Positions 30,197 through 41,310 are shown, numbered from the stretch's first letter. The stretch: 64,000 nt of DNA from Chaetoceros tenuissimus (GCA_021927905.1 BLLK01000027.1:744001-808000), one strand, 5' to 3'. Notes: generated by a model from the sequence alone, not told the origin. Translations and numbers: made by a program.

Positions 30197-30925
30197 TTAC
30201 TTTTTAATATAAATGTTGAAATATTGAACTCCGTCTGGGCTATATCCCCTTTCAAACCATAGCTTTCCGTCAAACCATATTGTTTCGATGTAGGTTGCTC
30301 TTCCCTGTAACATTCCAAAGAGACCAACCGGCAACGCCTTGAAACCTAAAACATCACTGACAATATCCTGATAGACAATGGTAACAAGCCCTGGATTAAC
30401 TGGTGAAGAATCAACAATGTAATTCGACTTTGCAGTGATGGACTTTAAACCAAGAGTATTTCCAAACTTGATTCTATACTCACACTTGTACTCAGGAAAT
30501 ATTGATAATTCAACAGTAGATTCCCGTGGTAAATCTCCTAATGCTGCATTCTCACTAGCAAACACCAGAGTCCATTCTCCCTGTAAAAGTTTTGCATTAT
30601 CATCCCCTAAACTCTTCAATGGTATAGGTGAAGGGCAGTTTCGAATCACATTTGCAGAATAAGATTCTATTTCGTCTCTCTTTTCTTGTGTCAACATTTT
30701 AGGCCGTACACTTTGCTTCAACATTGCGTCAAATTGTGCTCTGAGTTCTTGAAGTTCAAATTCAACTGTATTGGAACCTTTGAGCATGAATGTATTTTTC
30801 GATAGTCCATTTTCTATTCTTAGATGCGAAGTGGCTGTTGCTGGAGCAAATGCTGATGCATGTTGTGGTGATGAAAATAAGTTGATTGCAGATAGCACAA
30901 ACGCTACACCTTTGAAAGACCACAT
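30197..30925 (-). CDS. Plastid lipid-associated protein (PAP/fibrillin)
   Basis: Single exon, 242 aa. The N-terminus is a textbook diatom bipartite plastid signal: a hydrophobic signal peptide ending HASAFAPATA, with the exact ASAFAP motif. The remainder is a PAP/fibrillin domain: QGEWTLVFASENAA near residues 115-128, RIKFGNTLGLKSITAKS in the middle, and a C-terminal ETIWFDGKLWFERGYSPDG followed by the short strand end VQYFNIYIKK. Fibrillins bind hydrophobic compounds in thylakoids or plastoglobules and act in stress protection or plastoquinone supply. The length is normal for the algal short fibrillins. This gene gives the clearest evidence for the lineage of the window. Confidence 0.92.
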   Translation of the reverse strand: MWSFKGVAFVLSAINLFSSPQHASAFAPATATSHLRIENGLSKNTFMLKGSNTVEFELQELRAQFDAMLKQSVRPKMLTQEKRDEIESYSANVIRNCPSPIPLKSLGDDNAKLLQGEWTLVFASENAALGDLPRESTVELSIFPEYKCEYRIKFGNTLGLKSITAKSNYIVDSSPVNPGLVTIVYQDIVSDVLGFKALPVGLFGMLQGRATYIETIWFDGKLWFERGYSPDGVQYFNIYIKK

Positions 30926-31582
30926 TTCCTTTCTTTTCCTTTCAAGAAATTATGATTTGTGGACGTGAACCAGATAATATTATATGTGTTCAACACAGAT
31001 GCACACGATGACTTGTTATGGAGTGATGATTGGATTTTGGTGTTCGAGTCAGTTCATCTTTCATCTGTTTTGTTGACAGCTGACAGAGATATCGTTTCGA
31101 TCAATGTCAAAAGAGAAAGGGAAGAGAAGGAAAGATTCAAAGAGAAAGAAAATAGGAAATCGAAATAATAGGTTATGAGATATTCAAAATCGTCATTAGA
31201 AGACACGTAGCCATCAAAAGGATTCCCATCTGCACAAGAAGGCAAAAACAGGGAGAGAAGAGAAACTCCGACCATTCACCAAGCTTCATCTCCATCCATC
31301 ACCATAGACACTGACCTTCTCTCTACCCTTATTTGATGTTTTCATTGAAGCAAATCTTGTCATAACAGATTTCATACTTGCATCTTTTTCTTTCTTCCAA
31401 TCCAAGGTAAGCTTTTCCTACATGGCTCTCACGAATGTAATATTTTGTCCTTGCATCAAAAGGTGCGCTCTTCCCCCATTTTTATTCTCAAATTTCTTGC
31501 ACAAGAATTCTTTCCTCCTTTCTCATTACTTTCTTTAAAATCTGAACAAAATAGAGTTTGAAAAAATATATACATAAACATC
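30926..31582. other. Divergent intergenic region between fibrillin and the 590-aa unknown gene
   Basis: About 650 bp. A short frame rich in Arg/Lys/Glu codons (31060-31168) is low-complexity and not convincing. No motif recognised. Confidence 0.4.
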
Positions 31583-33355
31583 ATGTCACTAGGATATGCA
31601 AGAGATTCTATGGCAGACTTGCAAAGTCTGGCAAAGAGTAAAGATAATGAGATGGAGGTAGACACATCAACAGCGCCTTCTGCGAACTACAGTTTTGATG
31701 CGAATATTGCCGACGACGATTTCGACAATGGATTTATAATAGACGATGAAAACCAAAGTGATGTGATTGTTGACTTACCTGAAGATATCAAAGAGGAAAC
31801 AAAGATGCCTATTTCTGTATCCTATGACTCTTCATCTTCGGGGAAGTATGGTCGTAGCGAAACATCGTCCAGGTCGAGACGGCAGGCCAGTTCTACAAAA
31901 ACAAAGCAGCCTTCATTTTATACTGGCTTCAGCTATGATGATTACTATCAGGATTCATATACTGATGAACTCATGACTAGGAAGAAAAAGAATGATAATA
32001 TCCTATGTTGCATCTTTCCATTTTTGCAAGATCCAATCTTGAGCGATGACGAATCTAGTGAAGGTGATGATGCTTCATCGACAAGAAGTAAAATATCTGA
32101 TGAAAGTAGTGTGCCAGCTGCAAGTCTTCCCGAATCTACAGCTACTGAAGTGAGCTCCATAGCGAAGGAAACAGAAGCTTTTCTTCCTGCAGAATCAGAA
32201 AATATTCCAAAAGAAAATGAGACTACCGAGTCTCAAACGCAAGATGAAGCAGCAACAGATTCAAAGGATGAAGCCGTCACGGACTCGCCATCAGAGCCTT
32301 TACCTGACGAACCGAAACCGCTCAAAGGAATTTTAAAGAGATCCATAGTGAAGCCACCTGTCTTATCAGATCGCGAAAAACGACTCTCAATGATGCCAAA
32401 AAAAGGTGGGAATACTGCGTCCGTAACAAGAAGGTCTATTCTCCCTTCATACGAGGCAGTTCACCCACAAGTGAGCTTTGATCAAACAGATGATGCATCT
32501 TCAAGTCATATTCATTCGTATTCCTCTGCTACGTCAGTTTCCTCCTCTGCTTCACATCCGAAAAAGCCGAAAAAGAAAGTTTCTTTTTCCTCAATGGCTA
32601 GAGTCATGCCTGTTTTACATCGTAATGAGATGTCGTACTATCTAAAATCTATGATTTGGTGGCAACGTAATGATTATGATGATTTCAAAAAGACTGGGAG
32701 AATAATATCCAAGGCGATGTTACAAGGAGGAAGTGAGATTTGGTTACAAACGAGTAATGCTTGGAGCAAGAAAATAGGTCAAAGGAAGCAATCCATAAAT
32801 GAGGATGGCGAAGAAAAGAAAGTTATTGAAGATGAAGTCAATTCCGACGATGACGTTGGCAATAAGTGGTGGTGTAAATTTGGGCACTCGCGAAGAGGTT
32901 TAGAGCATATTGTTTCTATCGATGAAGGAAGGCACCGGCAAAAACTGGTTAATCACTCTATCACTGCAGTTCTCGAAGAGCAAAGACGGCAGCGTCTTTC
33001 TAGGCATGATGCAAATAAGATTGCAAATATATCTATGCAGTATACATCTTGGGCCAGAGATCTTGCGAGAGCTGCAGGTGATGCTGACGAAGAGGCGGTA
33101 AAGACGAACTTTGATCAAAAGGCGAAGTGTCGTCTTACACATCTCAGTCAAAATTTGAAAAATACTACTAGCAAAAAGGATTCCCCATGTGTAAGTTTTG
33201 TTCTTGCAGCAAACTCTGCACGTATGGCTGGTTTATTGGACTCCCACACCCACAGCCGCAATCAAAATGGCGCTGCTAAGCCGATGGATAATGTTGCTGT
33301 TACAGATATTGCACATAAAGCAGCTGGATTCCAATTCCAAAAAACAGCTGCGTAA
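31583..33355 (+). CDS. Disordered acidic/Ser-rich protein of unknown function
   Basis: Single exon, 590 aa. No family is recognised. The first 300 residues are Asp/Glu/Ser-rich with a short Tyr-rich patch (YTGFSYDDYYQDSYTDEL) and a Cys pair in ILCCIFPFLQDP, which might be lipidated. Residues about 325-385 form a probably folded segment, KKVSFSSMARVMPVLHRNEM then YLKSMIWWQRNDYDDFKKTG. A second conserved-looking segment lies at about 435-505: CKFGHSRRGLEHIVSIDEGR, AVLEEQRRQRL and SWARDLARAAGDADE. The combination of a V-F-x3-V-x5-HR-x-EMS segment with an SRRGLE(H/R) segment recurs, as far as I recall, in many diatom and other stramenopile proteins of unknown role. The fold is likely helical in the C-terminal half. 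The context does not help. Confidence 0.7.
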   Translation: MSLGYARDSMADLQSLAKSKDNEMEVDTSTAPSANYSFDANIADDDFDNGFIIDDENQSDVIVDLPEDIKEETKMPISVSYDSSSSGKYGRSETSSRSRRQASSTKTKQPSFYTGFSYDDYYQDSYTDELMTRKKKNDNILCCIFPFLQDPILSDDESSEGDDASSTRSKISDESSVPAASLPESTATEVSSIAKETEAFLPAESENIPKENETTESQTQDEAATDSKDEAVTDSPSEPLPDEPKPLKGILKRSIVKPPVLSDREKRLSMMPKKGGNTASVTRRSILPSYEAVHPQVSFDQTDDASSSHIHSYSSATSVSSSASHPKKPKKKVSFSSMARVMPVLHRNEMSYYLKSMIWWQRNDYDDFKKTGRIISKAMLQGGSEIWLQTSNAWSKKIGQRKQSINEDGEEKKVIEDEVNSDDDVGNKWWCKFGHSRRGLEHIVSIDEGRHRQKLVNHSITAVLEEQRRQRLSRHDANKIANISMQYTSWARDLARAAGDADEEAVKTNFDQKAKCRLTHLSQNLKNTTSKKDSPCVSFVLAANSARMAGLLDSHTHSRNQNGAAKPMDNVAVTDIAHKAAGFQFQKTAA

Positions 33356-33496
33356 ATTGCGTAAATAAAGACTATCTACATAAGAAATAATCTAGTTATA
33401 GGTATATCCAGCAACTCATCTGCTATAGTTATTTAATGGTTTATATTACATTTCGCAATACTCTATCAAATTGATCCGAACTAAGAGAGATTAAAT

Positions 33497-35599
33497 TTAG
33501 CGCCTTCGTTCTCTTCCTCTTCCCCTGCCTCCACGACCACCTCGTCCTCCTCTTCCCCTGCCTCCGCCTCTACCTGCATTTCTTGGAGACCTTTCGTTGC
33601 TTCTACTATTCAACCTGGAGCCAGGTAGATAATCACTCTTTCTTGAGCTCAAATTATCAAGTGGTTCTCCTCTTTGCACTGCATTCTCAATAGCCATTGC
33701 AAGAACACGGTCTCTCTTGGACACCAATGCGGATACACGGCCACTTCCTGCTCTCGAAACATCACCCTGCATTTGCTGATTTACCCCACGTGCAGTACGT
33801 CCGGCACGATGAAGATAGTCAATAGGATTCAGAGGAAAGTCAAACATAACAACATGATCAACTTCCGGAACATCCAGTCCTCGTGCAGCAATATCTGTAC
33901 AAATCATAATTCTTGGAATATTTTTCTTTTTCTTTTCATTTGCTTCCTTGACTTTTTCAACTGGTTGACCGAAATCATCAAAATCATCGTCCATACCACC
34001 CCACTCATCATCGTCAAAGTTGTCATTGCTGTAAAATTCATCAATATCAAATTCATTCTCAATCTCTTCGTCGTCTTCGTCATAAGTGGATTGTCCAGCT
34101 TCTCTGAACAATTTCAAATTTTCTGCTCTTGCTGCACTATTCAATTCACCGTGATAAGAAAGAGAGTCGATACCACTCTCGGTGAGTGAATGCTGTACTG
34201 CTCTACAAGAACTCACAGTATTACAGAAGACAAGAGTCAACCCATCAGTACTTCCAACCTTTTTATCTCTAGTTGTCAATGCTGATCCACCAGCTCCACC
34301 ACTTTGTTTGTCAACAAGATCTACCAAGAGACTCAATTTGTCCGAATTTCCTACATCAATAAACACTTGACGAAGACGTGGAACAGCACGATGAAGTCCT
34401 GGTGCAGTCAAAACTCTCATATTTTGTGGAAGTAAAATCTTGACCATGTGCTGATTTGTGCCATCTTTATGTTGAGGAATTTGGCGTTTATAGCTTTTGC
34501 CCTCAAAATTTTCGTCACCTCGCAAGAGCTTACGAACAGCATTCGTCATGGTTGCACTTGTAACAATCACCTGTGGCGATCCAGGCAAAGCGTCAATTTT
34601 GTCAACATTGATTTTCTTTGAATTGAATGCACCCTTGTGCTTATACAATAGAGGATGCAATACTTTGCCAATGTCTTCTTGAAATCCTTGTTCCAACATT
34701 GTATCAACTTCATCAATTACCACAAAATTGGTTGATCCAAGAAATACATTTCCATTCTCCCAATGTTTGACTAATCTCCCAGGGGTTGCTACTAGAATAT
34801 CAACTGGTTTATCAAGGCGCTTCTTTTGCTTTCCATAATCTTCTCCTCCAACCACACAAGCTGAAGACAATTTGATGGTATGCGACAATGATTTCAAAAC
34901 AGCGGAGATCTGTAGAGATAATTCTCTTGTAGGGGCAAGGATTATTGCTCTTGGTCTCTTGGATTTTCTCAGTTTATCCATACTTTTAGTTCCATCCTCA
35001 TTGTTACTATATAGAATCTCTTGTGCCTTGAGTGCTTGCACAATTGGCAAAACATACGCCAAAGTTTTTCCACTTCCTGTAGCTGCTGCAAATGCAATAG
35101 ATTGAGGCTTTTTTGCTTCCTCACTACCATCTTCCCATCCTTGCATCAACGAAGATGCTCCACTGATGATTGCAGGTATTGCCATTTTTTGAACAGGAGT
35201 CGGTCCAGTACTAAAGCCAAGACCACCATCTTGTGTGGATTTTGCAAGAAATGAAGAAATTTCAGATGTCAAACCCAGTTTACTCCATTCAATATCTGGT
35301 GAATCAGTACTTTGATTGAAATTAGTTGGAATGGAATCATCAAATGCAGATGACGGAGCCGTGAATGGCATTCTAGACTTTGAAGCAATAGATGCATCTC
35401 TTTTTGATTGTCTTGAATAATCTCCATCTACAGCATCAGAAAAGAGTTTTGTAGACTTGTTCAATGATGAGCGTTGATTCCATTGAAGTACCGATGTACT
35501 TCTCGTAGCTCTAGTTGTGAATGCTCTTGCAACAAAACGGCTGTGAAAAGACTTTGCGAGCAATGTTGCCATGATTATTCTGTTTACTTTGAGAAACAT
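33497..35599 (-). CDS. DEAD-box ATP-dependent RNA helicase, probably organellar
   Basis: Single exon, 700 aa. All helicase motifs are readable in order: PTPVQKMAIP (Q motif), AATGSGKT (I), APTRELSL (Ia), ATPGRLV (Ib), VIDEVDTML (II, DEVD instead of DEAD), SATM (III), LVFCNT (IV), ICTDIAARGLDVPEV (V) and HRAGRTARG (VI). A Glu/Asp-rich insertion with FDDDEWGGMDDDFDDFGQ lies between motifs IV and V. The C-terminus is an RG-rich tail (residues about 678-700) typical of RNA chaperone activity. The N-terminus (FHSRFVARAFTTRATRSTSV) is basic and Ser/Thr-rich with no acidic residues, which fits a mitochondrial presequence. The start is ATG 35599, with ATG 35572 as an alternative. It likely acts in organellar RNA or ribosome maturation, shown only by the family. 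Confidence 0.9.
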   Translation of the reverse strand: MFLKVNRIIMATLLAKSFHSRFVARAFTTRATRSTSVLQWNQRSSLNKSTKLFSDAVDGDYSRQSKRDASIASKSRMPFTAPSSAFDDSIPTNFNQSTDSPDIEWSKLGLTSEISSFLAKSTQDGGLGFSTGPTPVQKMAIPAIISGASSLMQGWEDGSEEAKKPQSIAFAAATGSGKTLAYVLPIVQALKAQEILYSNNEDGTKSMDKLRKSKRPRAIILAPTRELSLQISAVLKSLSHTIKLSSACVVGGEDYGKQKKRLDKPVDILVATPGRLVKHWENGNVFLGSTNFVVIDEVDTMLEQGFQEDIGKVLHPLLYKHKGAFNSKKINVDKIDALPGSPQVIVTSATMTNAVRKLLRGDENFEGKSYKRQIPQHKDGTNQHMVKILLPQNMRVLTAPGLHRAVPRLRQVFIDVGNSDKLSLLVDLVDKQSGGAGGSALTTRDKKVGSTDGLTLVFCNTVSSCRAVQHSLTESGIDSLSYHGELNSAARAENLKLFREAGQSTYDEDDEEIENEFDIDEFYSNDNFDDDEWGGMDDDFDDFGQPVEKVKEANEKKKKNIPRIMICTDIAARGLDVPEVDHVVMFDFPLNPIDYLHRAGRTARGVNQQMQGDVSRAGSGRVSALVSKRDRVLAMAIENAVQRGEPLDNLSSRKSDYLPGSRLNSRSNERSPRNAGRGGGRGRGGRGGRGGRGRGRERRR

Positions 35600-36167
35600 T
35601 AGATTTTTTTGTATCTTACAATTAGAACCCTAAAAATTTATAACAGTCAGTTGCGGTTGAAGAAGATATGAATGTAAATTGTAGGTCTCTAACAATTGAT
35701 TAAATTGACTGACTCTTCTTTTTGAACGCAAATCTGTGGTGGTTTTCTATTTTCTATGGAACATCATCATCTATCTTTGCTTGATGTCTGCCATCCATCA
35801 GAAAGATGATTGAGTGGCTACCCTTATTTGGCTAGTACTTGATTTTGGAGTGGCTAGTTTTATCAATCCCAACATGACGCAGGAAACCGTTCTTGGCCTT
35901 TCATCATCCTTTGCTCTGGTGTCTTTGAACACCACAGAAAGAAAGCCGCTTTTTGTTGAATGTTGAATGAAGAGACTGCTTCAATTGAATTCACGTATAC
36001 TACAAGTTAAACATACAATACAACAGCATTAAGATATACCGTGACCCACACAAACAGATTTGCAAAGTTAAGATAGTGAAGAAACATTGCCTCTTAATTT
36101 GGGAAACTAAGAATAGAATCATATAGAGAAAAGGGATAGAAGAAAGTTACCTTTTGCACTCATAATC
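35600..36167. other. Divergent intergenic region between DEAD-box helicase and eIF4G
   Basis: Common upstream region of two RNA-related genes. It contains a TGACGC box at 35875-35880 but no other recognised element. Confidence 0.4.
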
Positions 36168-38921
36168 ATGTCAACCACTCCAACTCCAAAGAAACTTAAT
36201 TCTGGAGCAAAAGCTTTTGTTCCTGGCAGTGTAAGTCTAGCTATGATAATTCTGCGATTTTTATCAAAACTAAAAAGATTTTCACATATTTATGTCACTT
36301 GTTGTTTGCTCACTTTTTCATTTCGCTTGATAGTCCACTTTGAAAGCATCTGCTGCGGCATGGACACCATCAACACCAAGTGTAGCTACCCCAGCGAAAG
36401 CACCAGAAACACCAACTGTAGCCGTACCAGGAAAAACTGTAGTTACTCCAGCTGCTGCACCAAAATCTGCTCCAGCTCCAGCTCCAGCTCTAGCTCCAGC
36501 TCCAGCTCCAGCAGCGCCTGCTCCAGCAACCCCAAGTGTATGGGGAAAGAAATCATCTTCTGCTATTCGTGCAGCACCTACTGAAGTTCAAAAAGTAGCT
36601 ATTACACCTCCACCAGCACCAATTCAGCCTTCTGGAGGACAACACAAAAAACAACACCAGAATAAAGACAAGGGTGGCTGGAGACAAGGCAAAAAGCCAA
36701 ACGAAAACTGGAACAGAGGAAAGAAACAGCCACCAGCTCCATCAAATAATGACAAAGGAGACTCTGGTTGGCAACGTGGAAAATTGGTGCCTCTTGATCT
36801 TCTCAAACCTGAAGAAGGAGATTCAGACGCTGCAAAGCAAGTCAAACGTATCAACCTAGGTGAACTTCTTGCACTTCGTCTTTCATTTGTTGCACCGCCA
36901 CTTTCATGGGATGAAGAGAATGATGAGGGAGTGAAAATCAATTCTCCAAAACACTGTAGATGGATTTCTGATACAAGAGTACAGGAAATTGATGCCATGG
37001 CTTCCAAGCAAAGATTAGGTGGGGATGTCAGTCAAAGAAAGAAAAGAAAAGAAGAGACAGCGCCTCCTCTAGAAGACTGCAAACCTCTTGAAGTCAACGA
37101 AGAGACCAGATGGAAGGCTAATGTATTTAAGAAGGAGGCAACTGATACTGATGTTGATTCTAACGATGCGATTTTGAAAAAGGCACTTCTTATTCTGAAC
37201 AAGCTATCTTTAACTTTGTTTGACAAACTTTCAGATGATTTCTTCCAGACTGGGATTGGCAAGAACGAGGAATGTCTATCTGGTGCAATTGAATTGATCG
37301 TCAAGAAAGCTCAGGATGAACCGCATTTTTCTGCAATGTATGCTGCATTATGTTTGAAGCTTTCCAAGATGCCAATGGAGTTTGAGCAAGAAGGGAAAAA
37401 GAAGAAATTCAAAAAGATGCTTTTGACTGAATGTCAAAAGGAATTCGAGACTGATACAAATACTAAAATTGCACAGGCTATTGAGGGAGTGGAAGACGAA
37501 GAAGAGAAAGAACTTAGAAAGGCTATTGTTAAGAAACACTATTTAGGTCATATGAGATTTATCGGCGAACTTTATAAGGGAGATCTGATCAGCATCAAGA
37601 TTATGCTTATGGTTCTGCCGCAATTACTTGAAGCTTCTAGTGATGAAGGTGAAGAAATTGACGAAGAAAAGATTGAGTGCTTTTCAAAACTCATGACTGT
37701 GATCGGACTCATTCTTGAACAACAAAGTATCGGTCTTCGCGACATTGGAAAGAGTGATGCATTCGAAAGCCTCTCACAATGTTGGGATAGAGTTGAAGCA
37801 TTTGCTGGAAAGAACAAAGATCTGAAGGTCCCAAAAATTAGCAACCGTATCAAATTTATGCTTCAAGATTTACTAGAAATGAGAGAAAATGGTGAGTTTC
37901 ATCAATTACATATTTCACGAATTCATCTATTTTGTAATGAGTTCGAAACTAATGCAATGAAAATTCGAAAACAGGATGGGTTACACGAAGAAAGGAAGAG
38001 TCAGCTAAAACAATTGCTCAAATTCATAAAGAAGTAGCTAGAGAAGAACGTAGGGGTTCTACTAAAATGAGCAAATCTACTAGCACCAATAGTTTAAAGA
38101 GGAATTACTCAGCTCCAAGTGTTGACGCAGATGGTTTCGTAGAAGTTGTAGGTCCATCAGGTGGAGGATTCAATCGCAGTAAATCTACAAATAGCTTCAA
38201 GCGCAATGACTCCAGAAATAGTTTGAAGAGTGCAGGCAAGAAGCCAATCGCGAGTGGAGGATCATTTGCAGCATTGAATGAACCAAATCTTGTTGAAGAA
38301 GCACCAAAGAAGAAGGTGACAGCTCCTAAACCAGCAAAATGGGCCGATGTTGAGTATTTAGAACCGAAGGAATGTGGGAAAAAGGCAAAGAATTATTTGA
38401 AAGAGTTCTTCGTTGGAGGAGATCTTGATGATGCTGTCCTTTCGATACACGAACTTATTGGAGCAGGTGAAGACGGATCTGTCGAGAGAGGTACTAAAGT
38501 TATTGAGAGTGGTACATTTATGGTAATGGAAATGAAAGCAGAAGATGTTGAGAAATTTGCATCTGTAATGACTCGATGCTACAATGAAAACAAAATCGAG
38601 AAAGATTCTATTGTTGCTGGCCTTAATGATCCTTTGGAGTTCTTAAATGATATCGCAATTGATGCACCTCTCGCCTCGAAGCATTTAGCAAGCGTATTTG
38701 CTTCTTTCATGAAGGCTGGTGCGATTTCTTTTGATTTACTTTTGAACGCACCTGAATATTTCCGTACCGACTGCAATGCTGCTACTTTTGCAGCAAATGT
38801 ATTGAAAAACTTGGGAGGTGATGCCACTACTGTTGCATTAAATGTCGATGTAGTGGAAAAGCTAATGACTGAAGATGATAGAAAGAACTTTCCTTCTGCG
38901 AAAGAGCTCATTGCTGCTTAA
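36168..38921 (+). CDS. Translation initiation factor eIF4G-like (MIF4G + MA3)
   Basis: Scaffold of the cap-binding complex, which joins eIF4A and the 40S ribosome to mRNA. Three exons: 36168-36230, 36334-37891 and 37975-38921 (donors GTAAGT and GTGAGT), about 855 aa. The N-terminal quarter is Ala/Pro-rich (hexanucleotide repeat 36468-36518), then Lys/Gln/Trp-rich. The MIF4G domain lies at about residues 270-520: AILKKALLILNKLSLTLFDK, FSAMYAALCLKLS, LLTECQKEFE and GHMRFIGELYKGDLIS. The second junction restores ENGWVTRRKEESAKTIAQIH, a strongly conserved eIF4G segment that follows MIF4G. The C-terminal MA3 domain is at about 655-850. An eIF4E-binding YxxxxL site near the N-terminus is not obvious, so an eIF(iso)4G-like form is possible. 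Confidence 0.92.
36468..36518 (+). repeat. GCTCCA hexanucleotide repeat encoding Ala-Pro
   Basis: Tandem GCTCCA units with a single variant GCTCTA. They encode the Ala-Pro repeat of the eIF4G N-terminus and may be length-polymorphic. Confidence 0.8.
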
Positions 38922-39024
38922 AACAAATAAATGAATAATAAATTTATGTTCTGCGATACTACATATGCTGTAATGTCCAATACCGGAACATAATTGGATA
39001 GAATTGTCTATTTAGTATTTTAAT

Positions 39025-41310
39025 TTAGAAACCAGCAGGTGGGAAGATTCCATCTTTCTTATGTGCTATTGCAAGCACTTTGAAACGAGTTCCCATCTCC
39101 TCTTCAGAAACCAATCTCTCAAGAGCAGCACATAAATCTTCTGCTTGTTCGTCGGTTGTATTGTCATCTTCTATCAGTTTGATCGTTCTTTCCACTGCTC
39201 CCATCGATGCCAAAAATGCCCCTTGTGTCTTGGGACCAAAGGCTTGTGGCAGATTGTCCGCACTAGCTAGAGTTTCGGACGATGTCATTTTCTCTCTCGT
39301 TTTTGATAAGTCGCGATTAACTGCATTTTTCAAAGCACTAAAATCTACATCTGCAGTGAGATCAACTGTACCAGGGCTACTTAAGACGTCCACCTGCTCA
39401 TGTTTGCGGAATGCTCGAAGCGTATCGCGACTACCTTCGTTACCATAGTCAATCATTAATGCAGCACCTCTACATTCTTCGATTCGAAGTGCAACATCTT
39501 GAATAAGAGAGAGACCTTCCGGACAAACCTCCATAATTGTACCTACAGGTGCATCATCTAAAAGTTTCCTTTGCTCAGCAGTACCAATAGGCTTGCCATC
39601 GTCATCAATATGAAGGAGATTGCGCAATGCAGGTGTGACACCTGGTGACAATACATGCCTAAACCGCGGCTTCTTCTTTGTCTCATCATCAGTAATACTG
39701 TTTTTCGATGACTTCATAGTTGATGTTTTTGCGATAGTACCATCTCTCATTTGAACTTCAACCTTGTCTTCATCGTCTTCATCATCTTCTACTGCTACAT
39801 CAACCATATGCTCTCTCCAACCCTGTTCAGAGTTTTGAAATACATGTACAGGTAAAGCATCAAGGAACTCTTGTCCAATGATAAAAGTGGGAATAGACTG
39901 ACTGGATTCACTCGCCTTTTTGTATGGTACAGAATTTAGATTGTCATGCCAGTGTACGGGAATCGTAGAAGAGGCTGTAGCTATTTGTTCAATATTCTCG
40001 GTTTCGTATTTTCTCTTGGTTTCTTCTTCCAAAATTTTTGCGAGTGTTTCAGTGTCCACATTTTCACCGCTATTTTTCTTTTCTCGAAGTTTGGACATTA
40101 TTTGCTCCATGTCCTTCATTTTTTCATCTTGGGATTTCCACTGGATAAATGTAAACTTGCTATCACTTGATTCTTGCAATTTTTGAAGTGCTTCTCTTTG
40201 AGTCACCCTCAGATTTTCTGATACTTCTACAACATGTACTCCACTGATGGTACCATTTTCACCTACCACCCCATCCGAACTGAGAGCATTGATGAATTCA
40301 TGACCTGGACCTTTAATATTCTTTGCACTTCGAATGATATCACTCATAAGAGTTCCTCTTCCTGGTCCCAACTCAATCAATTGTATCTTGGATGGTTTTC
40401 CAATGGCTTCATACTGAGTTAGCAACCAAATAGTCAAACATTCACCAAATATTTGTGAAATCTCTGGAGCGGTTGTAAAGTCACCTGCTTGTCCAATCAG
40501 TCGGTGTCCTCTACCCTCTCCATCATTGTCGAAATTGTCATCGTCGAAATCATCATCAATACTCGACGGAGGATTTGTATAATAACCAAATCGTTCATCT
40601 CTCAAACATCTCTTCATGTATTCAGCAACCGTAATGGGTGCACCTAATACTCCAATATATTTCATTAATTCTTCACCTAGTAGGGTAGCTGGTTCATAGT
40701 TCTTGGACGGATCTGCAAAATTCGGTTTCAGTGGTAAATGAATTCTTGGATCGTACATGGAAGACAAATCAATCATATCTGGTAATGATGGACTTGAAAA
40801 AGATTTGGAAAGGTTCATATCCAAGTTTTCATCCATTAACTCTGATCTAAGTGCATCAGCTTGTTTCAATCCATCATCCATGAGTGGCTGAAATGAAGAA
40901 TCATTGTTGTCTAAGCTATTGACAATTCTTGCATTATGCTCTTGAGAATCTTCTTCTAGAATCACTCCTTTTGGTGGAAGAATGAGACCCTTGTCAGGTT
41001 GTGCAAAAGCTGGACCCGATCTTTCCGAAAAAAACTTTTTCTTTCTCGCTTTGTTTTCTTGATCGCGTCTATTGTTTCTACTACCAAATGATCTTGTTTG
41101 TAAAAAGAAATCATGCTGTGTACATCCCGATGTTCTTAAAATCTGTTTTCTTTCAAGAATTTTTGCACATGATCCAATAGAAATTTGTTTCAAATGCATT
41201 TTAGTCTTTGCGAATACGTAGTAGCTCGAAGAAAACCTGTGTATGGGAATCAGTCTAGTTGATGAAATGAGCGCATATATTAGTTTCGGCTGAGATGGCT
41301 TGTCTCGCAT
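39025..41310 (-). CDS. NDUFAF7: NDUFAF7/MidA-type protein arginine methyltransferase (complex I assembly)
   Basis: SAM-dependent methyltransferase of the DUF185/MidA family, the mitochondrial assembly factor that dimethylates an arginine of the complex I subunit NDUFS2. Single exon, 761 aa, much longer than the human protein (about 440 aa) because of a long N-terminal extension and several acidic insertions. Signatures: ITVAEYMKRCLRDERFGYYT, GDFTTAPEISQIFGECL, IQLIELGPGRGTLMSDIIRS (SAM loop), FIIGQEFLDALPVHVFQ and ALMIDYGNEGSRDTLRAF. The start could be ATG 41310 or ATG 41199; the sequence from 41199 (MHLKQISIGSCAKILERK...RSFGSRNNRR) looks more like a mitochondrial presequence. It is divergent from the SBPase gene, 284 bp away. 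Confidence 0.9.
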   Translation of the reverse strand: MRDKPSQPKLIYALISSTRLIPIHRFSSSYYVFAKTKMHLKQISIGSCAKILERKQILRTSGCTQHDFFLQTRSFGSRNNRRDQENKARKKKFFSERSGPAFAQPDKGLILPPKGVILEEDSQEHNARIVNSLDNNDSSFQPLMDDGLKQADALRSELMDENLDMNLSKSFSSPSLPDMIDLSSMYDPRIHLPLKPNFADPSKNYEPATLLGEELMKYIGVLGAPITVAEYMKRCLRDERFGYYTNPPSSIDDDFDDDNFDNDGEGRGHRLIGQAGDFTTAPEISQIFGECLTIWLLTQYEAIGKPSKIQLIELGPGRGTLMSDIIRSAKNIKGPGHEFINALSSDGVVGENGTISGVHVVEVSENLRVTQREALQKLQESSDSKFTFIQWKSQDEKMKDMEQIMSKLREKKNSGENVDTETLAKILEEETKRKYETENIEQIATASSTIPVHWHDNLNSVPYKKASESSQSIPTFIIGQEFLDALPVHVFQNSEQGWREHMVDVAVEDDEDDEDKVEVQMRDGTIAKTSTMKSSKNSITDDETKKKPRFRHVLSPGVTPALRNLLHIDDDGKPIGTAEQRKLLDDAPVGTIMEVCPEGLSLIQDVALRIEECRGAALMIDYGNEGSRDTLRAFRKHEQVDVLSSPGTVDLTADVDFSALKNAVNRDLSKTREKMTSSETLASADNLPQAFGPKTQGAFLASMGAVERTIKLIEDDNTTDEQAEDLCAALERLVSEEEMGTRFKVLAIAHKKDGIFPPAGF

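Noticed and set aside
33674-34189. 171-codon plus-strand frame opposite the DEAD-box helicase
   Set aside because: Antisense shadow of the helicase motifs; Ile/Asn/Thr-rich without any domain.
36168-36584. 138-codon frame starting at the eIF4G ATG and running through intron 1
   Set aside because: After the GTAAGT donor the frame becomes Cys/Ser-rich low-complexity; splicing to 36334 restores the Ala/Pro-rich eIF4G leader.
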